A stretch of DNA of 64,000 bases from MAG-121220-bin8 sp002700465 (GTDB taxonomy: Bacteria; Bacteroidota; Bacteroidia; Flavobacteriales; Flavobacteriaceae). The position numbers and the translations under genes are program-made. The DNA lies in assembly GCA_943789295.1 (NCBI GenBank), contig CALSTO010000002.1:124001-188000 (forward strand), in the 5' to 3' direction. Of the stretch, positions 60,740 to 64,000 are shown in pieces. Within the stretch, counting starts at the first letter, position 1. Each line of letters opens with the position of its first letter. Below the pieces are notes generated by a model. It searched no databases and was not told the origin of the DNA. It saw only the letters and a program-made list of their open reading frames with translations.

Positions 60740-61357
60740 ATGTCCGGGTTGATAGGAAAAAAAATAGGAATGACTAGCATATTTGATGAAAAAGGGAAAA
60801 ATATTCCTTGTACAGTCATTGAAGCTGGTCCTTGTGTTGTTACTCAAATTAAATCTAATGAGGTTGATGGTTATTCAGCAGTCCAGTTAGGTTTTAATGA
60901 CAAAAGTGATAAACAATCGAATAAAGCTGAAGCTGGTCATTTTTCAAAATCTAAATCTTCTGCTAAATATAAATTAGTTGAATTTCAAAACTTTGACGAA
61001 GAATTAAATCTTGGAGATTCAGTTTCTGTTGATCATTTTACAGAAGGAGAGTTTGTTGATGTTTCCGGAAATTCTAAAGGAAAAGGTTTTCAAGGTGTTG
61101 TTAAAAGGCATGGTTTTGCTGGTGTTGGTCAAGCAACTCACGGTCAACACAACAGATTAAGAGCTCCTGGTTCTATTGGTGCTGCTTCTTACCCTGCTAG
61201 AGTATTTAAGGGAATGAGAATGGCAGGTAGAATGGGTAATGAAAAAATTACAGTACAAAATCTTAAGGTTTTAAAGGTAGTTTCTGATAAGAATCTACTC
61301 GTTTTGAAAGGATGTGTTCCTGGACATAAAAACTCTTATGTAATAATTAGAAAATAA
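60740..61357 (+). CDS. rplC: 50S ribosomal protein L3
   Basis: 205-residue early assembly protein near the peptidyl-transferase centre. MSGLIGKKIGMTSIFDEKG, GFQGVVKRHGF and RAPGSIGAASYPARVFKGMRMAGRMG mark it. Its last base overlaps the first of rplD. Confidence 0.98.
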   Translation: MSGLIGKKIGMTSIFDEKGKNIPCTVIEAGPCVVTQIKSNEVDGYSAVQLGFNDKSDKQSNKAEAGHFSKSKSSAKYKLVEFQNFDEELNLGDSVSVDHFTEGEFVDVSGNSKGKGFQGVVKRHGFAGVGQATHGQHNRLRAPGSIGAASYPARVFKGMRMAGRMGNEKITVQNLKVLKVVSDKNLLVLKGCVPGHKNSYVIIRK

Positions 61358-61983
61358 TGAAACTATCTGTATTAAATATAAAAGGTAAAGAAACTGGAAG
61401 ATCAGTTGAACTCTCAAAATCTATTTTTGAAGTTACTCCTAACGATCATGCTGTTTATCTTGATGTTAAAAGATTTTTAGCTAATAATCGTCAAGGTACT
61501 AATAAGACTAAAGAAAGAGCTGAAATCACAGGTAGTACAAGAAAAATTAAAAAACAAAAAGGTACTGGTACTGCTAGAGCTGGTAGTATAAAAAATCCAC
61601 TTTTTAGAGGTGGAGGTACTATTTTTGGACCTAGAGTAAGATCGTATTCTCAAAAACTTAATAAAAACGTTAAGAGGTTAGCTAGAAGATCTGCTTTAAG
61701 TTTAAAATTAAAAGCGAAAGCTATTTCTGTTGTAGAAGATTTTGATTTTGATACTCCAAAAACGAAATCATTTAGTGATGTTATTAATGCACTTGGCTTA
61801 AATGACAAGAAAGCCTTGTTTGTTTTAGGTGGAGTTAATAAGAATGTTTATTTATCGGCAAGAAATTTAGAACGTAGTAGTGTAGTTACTAATTCGGAAA
61901 TCAGTACTTACAGTATTATGAATGCTCAACATTTAGTTTTTTTAGAAAGCTCTTTAGAACAAATTGAATCAAATTTAAGTTAG
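61357..61983 (+). CDS. rplD: 50S ribosomal protein L4
   Basis: 208-residue protein lining the exit tunnel. RQGTNKTKERAEITGSTRKIKKQKGTGTARAGSIKNPLFRGGGTIFGP is the extended tunnel loop. It starts on the last base of rplC and rplW starts one base after its stop. Confidence 0.98.
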   Translation: MKLSVLNIKGKETGRSVELSKSIFEVTPNDHAVYLDVKRFLANNRQGTNKTKERAEITGSTRKIKKQKGTGTARAGSIKNPLFRGGGTIFGPRVRSYSQKLNKNVKRLARRSALSLKLKAKAISVVEDFDFDTPKTKSFSDVINALGLNDKKALFVLGGVNKNVYLSARNLERSSVVTNSEISTYSIMNAQHLVFLESSLEQIESNLS

Positions 61984-61984
61984 T

Positions 61985-62275
61985 ATGAATATTTTACTTA
62001 AACCAGTTATTACAGAAAAAGCTACTGCTGATAGTGAGCTTAAAAATAGATTTACTTTTTTAGTTGATACTAATGCTAATAAAGTTCAAATTAAAAAAGC
62101 AGTTGAAGAAACTTATGGTGTTTCTGTCGATAAGGTAAGAACCATGAGATATGGTGCAGAAAGAAAAACGAGATATACTAAAACAGGTATACAAAGAGGA
62201 AAATCAGTCACTACAAAAAAAGCTGTAGTACAGATTTCAGAAGGAGATACAATAGATTTTTATAATAAACTTTAA
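61985..62275 (+). CDS. rplW: 50S ribosomal protein L23
   Basis: 96-residue protein at the tunnel exit, docking site for trigger factor and SRP. LKPVITEKATADSELKNRFTFLVDTNANKVQIKKAVEETYGVSVDKVRTM is standard. Spacing to rplB is 12 bases. Confidence 0.98.
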   Translation: MNILLKPVITEKATADSELKNRFTFLVDTNANKVQIKKAVEETYGVSVDKVRTMRYGAERKTRYTKTGIQRGKSVTTKKAVVQISEGDTIDFYNKL

Positions 62276-62287
62276 AAATAATTAATA

Positions 62288-63112
62288 ATGTCAGTTAAAG
62301 CGCTAAAGCCGATCACACCTGGACAAAGAGGAAGAGTTGTTAATGGATTCGATGCTATTACAACGGATAAGCCTGAAAAAAGCTTACTTGCTCCTAAAAA
62401 GCGTTCTGGTGGAAGAAATAGTCAAGGAAAAATGACTATGAGATACATAGGTGGTGGTCATAAGAAAAGATACAGAATCATTGATTTTAAGAGAAATAGA
62501 TTTGATGATATTTCAGAAGTCATGTCAATCGAATATGATCCCAATAGATCAGCCTTTATTGCATTAACAAAGTTCGATGATAACGAAAAAAGATACATTG
62601 TAGCTTTAAAAGGATTAAAAGTTGGTGATAAAATTGTTTCTGGTTCAAATAAATCTCCAGACATTGGAAATTGTATGCCACTTTCTGACATTCCATTAGG
62701 TACGATAATTTCTTGTATTGAAATGAGACCTGGTAAAGGAGCTGCAATTGCTCGAAGTGCAGGTTCGTTTGCTCAACTTATGGCCAAGGATGGTAAGTTT
62801 GTTACAGTTAAAATGCCATCTGGTGAAACAAGATTAATTTTATCCTCATGTTACGCTACTATTGGTTCAGTATCAAATTCCGATCATCAATTGACTGTTT
62901 TTGGAAAAGCTGGCTCAAAGCGCTGGTTAGGTAGAAGACCTAGAACTCGTCCAGTAGCTATGAATCCTGTTGATCATCCAATGGGTGGTGGTGAAGGAAG
63001 AGCTTCTGGTGGTCATCCAAGATCTAAGAACGGAATTCCAGCTAAAGGATTTAGAACAAGAGATAAGAAGAAGGCTAGTAATAAATATATAATAGAAAGA
63101 AAAAAGAAATAA
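62288..63112 (+). CDS. rplB: 50S ribosomal protein L2
   Basis: 274-residue core protein at the subunit interface. GGGHKKRYRIIDFKRNRFD, the AIARSAGSFAQLMAKDGKFVTVKMPSGETR strand and MNPVDHPMGGGEGRASGGHPRS near the C-terminus are fully conserved. rpsS follows immediately after the stop. Confidence 0.98.
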   Translation: MSVKALKPITPGQRGRVVNGFDAITTDKPEKSLLAPKKRSGGRNSQGKMTMRYIGGGHKKRYRIIDFKRNRFDDISEVMSIEYDPNRSAFIALTKFDDNEKRYIVALKGLKVGDKIVSGSNKSPDIGNCMPLSDIPLGTIISCIEMRPGKGAAIARSAGSFAQLMAKDGKFVTVKMPSGETRLILSSCYATIGSVSNSDHQLTVFGKAGSKRWLGRRPRTRPVAMNPVDHPMGGGEGRASGGHPRSKNGIPAKGFRTRDKKKASNKYIIERKKK

Positions 63113-63391
63113 ATGGCACGTTCACTAAAGAAAGGACCTTATGTCCATTATAGTTTGATAAAAAAAGTTCAAAGTAATTTGGATTCAAAGAAAAAAGCAG
63201 TTGTTAAGACTTGGTCAAGAGCTTCAATGATAATTCCTGATTTTGTAGGTCAAACAATTGCTGTACATAATGGTCGTCAATTTGTTCCTGTTTATATAAC
63301 GGAAAACATGGTTGGTCACAAACTAGGAGAATTTTCTCCAACTCGCTCTTTCCGTGGTCATGCTGGAGCAAAAAATAAAGGAAAGAAATAA
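63113..63391 (+). CDS. rpsS: 30S ribosomal protein S19
   Basis: 92-residue protein of the 30S head. MARSLKKGPYVHYSLIKKV, KTWSRASMIIPDFVGQTIAVHNGRQFVPVYITENMVGHKLGEFSPTRSFRGHAG are diagnostic. It abuts rplB and is 11 bases before rplV. Confidence 0.98.
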   Translation: MARSLKKGPYVHYSLIKKVQSNLDSKKKAVVKTWSRASMIIPDFVGQTIAVHNGRQFVPVYITENMVGHKLGEFSPTRSFRGHAGAKNKGKK

Positions 63392-63402
63392 TTTAATTTG
63401 CA

Positions 63403-63810
63403 ATGGGATTAAGAAAAAGACAAAGCGCTGAAAAAATTAAGGAAGCAAAAAAGCAAATTGCTTTTGCAAAACTTAATAACTGCCCAACTTCTCCGAGAAA
63501 GATGAGAATTGTTGCTGATTCAGTAAGAGGAAAAAAAGTTGATATGGCTTTAACTATTTTAAAATTTAGCCAAAAAGAAGCTTCTAACAGACTTGAAAAA
63601 CTTCTTATGTCTGCTATTTCAAATTGGCAATCTAAAAATGAAGATGCCGATGTTGAGCAAGCTAATTTATTTATAAAAGAAATTAGAGTTGATAGCGCTG
63701 GTATGTTAAAAAGATTAAGACCTGCTCCTCAAGGTAGAGCACACCGAATAAGAAAACGTTCAAATCACGTTACATTAATTTTAGGTTCACAAAATTCAAT
63801 AGAAAGTTAA
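63403..63810 (+). CDS. rplV: 50S ribosomal protein L22
   Basis: 135-residue tunnel protein. NCPTSPRKMRIVADSVRGKKVDMALTILKF and the RRAPQGRA-like tip (KRLRPAPQGRAHRIRKRSNH) are present; the hairpin that contacts macrolides has no obvious deletion. Confidence 0.97.
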   Translation: MGLRKRQSAEKIKEAKKQIAFAKLNNCPTSPRKMRIVADSVRGKKVDMALTILKFSQKEASNRLEKLLMSAISNWQSKNEDADVEQANLFIKEIRVDSAGMLKRLRPAPQGRAHRIRKRSNHVTLILGSQNSIES

Positions 63811-63811
63811 T

Positions 63812-64000
63812 ATGGGACAAAAAACAAATCCAATAGGCAATAGATTAGGTATCATTAGAGGATGGGAATCTAATTGGTATGGTGGAGATGACTATGGAGA
63901 TAAACTTGCAGAAGATCACAAGTTAAGAAAATATGTATTTGCTAGATTATCAAAGGCTAGTGTTTCTAGAGTTATTATTGAAAGAACATTAAAACTTGTT
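63812..64000 (+). CDS. rpsC: 30S ribosomal protein S3, 5' portion cut by window edge
   Basis: First 63 codons only, starting one base after the rplV stop. MGQKTNPIGNRLGIIRGWESNWYGGDDYGDKLAEDHKLRKYVFARL is the N-terminal S3 sequence, leading into the KH domain. The rest lies beyond the window. Confidence 0.96.
   Translation, partial: MGQKTNPIGNRLGIIRGWESNWYGGDDYGDKLAEDHKLRKYVFARLSKASVSRVIIERTLKLV

Noticed and set aside
1..64000. CRISPR array, prophage, integrative element or defence island
   Set aside because: No spaced direct repeats, integrase, transposase, phage structural gene or restriction/CBASS/retron-like gene was seen; the genes are core flavobacterial functions.

Overview
The window is a gene-dense, AT-rich (roughly 30% G+C by eye) chromosomal segment of a member of the Bacteroidota, almost certainly a marine-type flavobacterium. 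The lineage call rests on several things seen together: gldJ next to porV, a SusC/SusD pair, an Nqr operon with its own apbE, DUF5103 beside apaG, DUF6702, TAnnTTTG-type -7 promoter elements, and start codons without Shine-Dalgarno sequences. No phage, insertion sequence, CRISPR array or plasmid feature was found. The left end cuts pruA and the right end cuts rpsC.

Layout. 1-2835 (minus): pruA (partial), apaG and a DUF5103 protein. 2924-10171 (plus): a complete Na+-translocating NADH:quinone reductase operon nqrABCDEF, a small protein overlapping its neighbours on both sides, and apbE, the flavin transferase that charges NqrB and NqrC. 10157-15036 (minus): a tight six-gene run of methyltransferase, methionine aminopeptidase, thioredoxin-like protein, gpmI, an M15 peptidase and a GNAT. 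15115-19532 (plus): tRNA-Gly, two carboxypeptidase-regulatory-like proteins, a DUF6702 protein and a large M1 metallopeptidase, closed by a strong terminator. 19558-28929: tatA, an O-methyltransferase with a flavin reductase, a lipoprotein sulfatase, unknown envelope proteins, tRNA-Val running almost directly into an FMN reductase gene, an M20 amidohydrolase, a pirin and a lipoprotein amidase. 28926-35748: murF (frameshifted), gldJ, divergent porV, pdhA and pdhC. 35761-41534: an SDR, a SprT-like protein, a nucleotidylyltransferase, a DUF389 protein, an Mla-type ABC transporter (permease frameshifted) and a FabH-like synthase. 41567-52176: gcvP, a UbiA-like membrane protein, purE-purK, adk-obg-mpl-yjjG, rlmB and an unknown secreted protein. 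52307-56927 (minus): susD and susC, the latter carrying a dense cluster of frame disruptions. 57303-64000 (plus): the str/S10 ribosomal operon rpsL-rpsG-fusA-rpsJ-rplC-rplD-rplW-rplB-rpsS-rplV-rpsC.

How it fits together. The Nqr operon makes the sodium motive force and carries its own maturation enzyme. The envelope theme is strong: gliding and type IX secretion parts (GldJ, PorV), TonB-dependent nutrient uptake (SusC/D), lipid transport (MlaE/F), peptidoglycan synthesis and recycling (MurF, Mpl, M15 peptidase), and several secreted hydrolases (M1, M20, amidase, sulfatase) that suit a heterotroph living on proteins and polysaccharides.

Points for a second look. (1) Genes that should be intact are broken by single-base indels: murF, mlaE, and about eight in some 490 bases of susC. 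These look like sequence errors, because the reading frame's sense is kept between indels. (2) The uncharacterised protein between nqrF and apbE is a good candidate Nqr assembly factor. (3) The T9SS sortase gene porU is missing between gldJ and porV. (4) NqrB has SGET where the usual flavinylation motif is SGAT. (5) Two tRNA genes sit 5 and 13 bases upstream of protein start codons.
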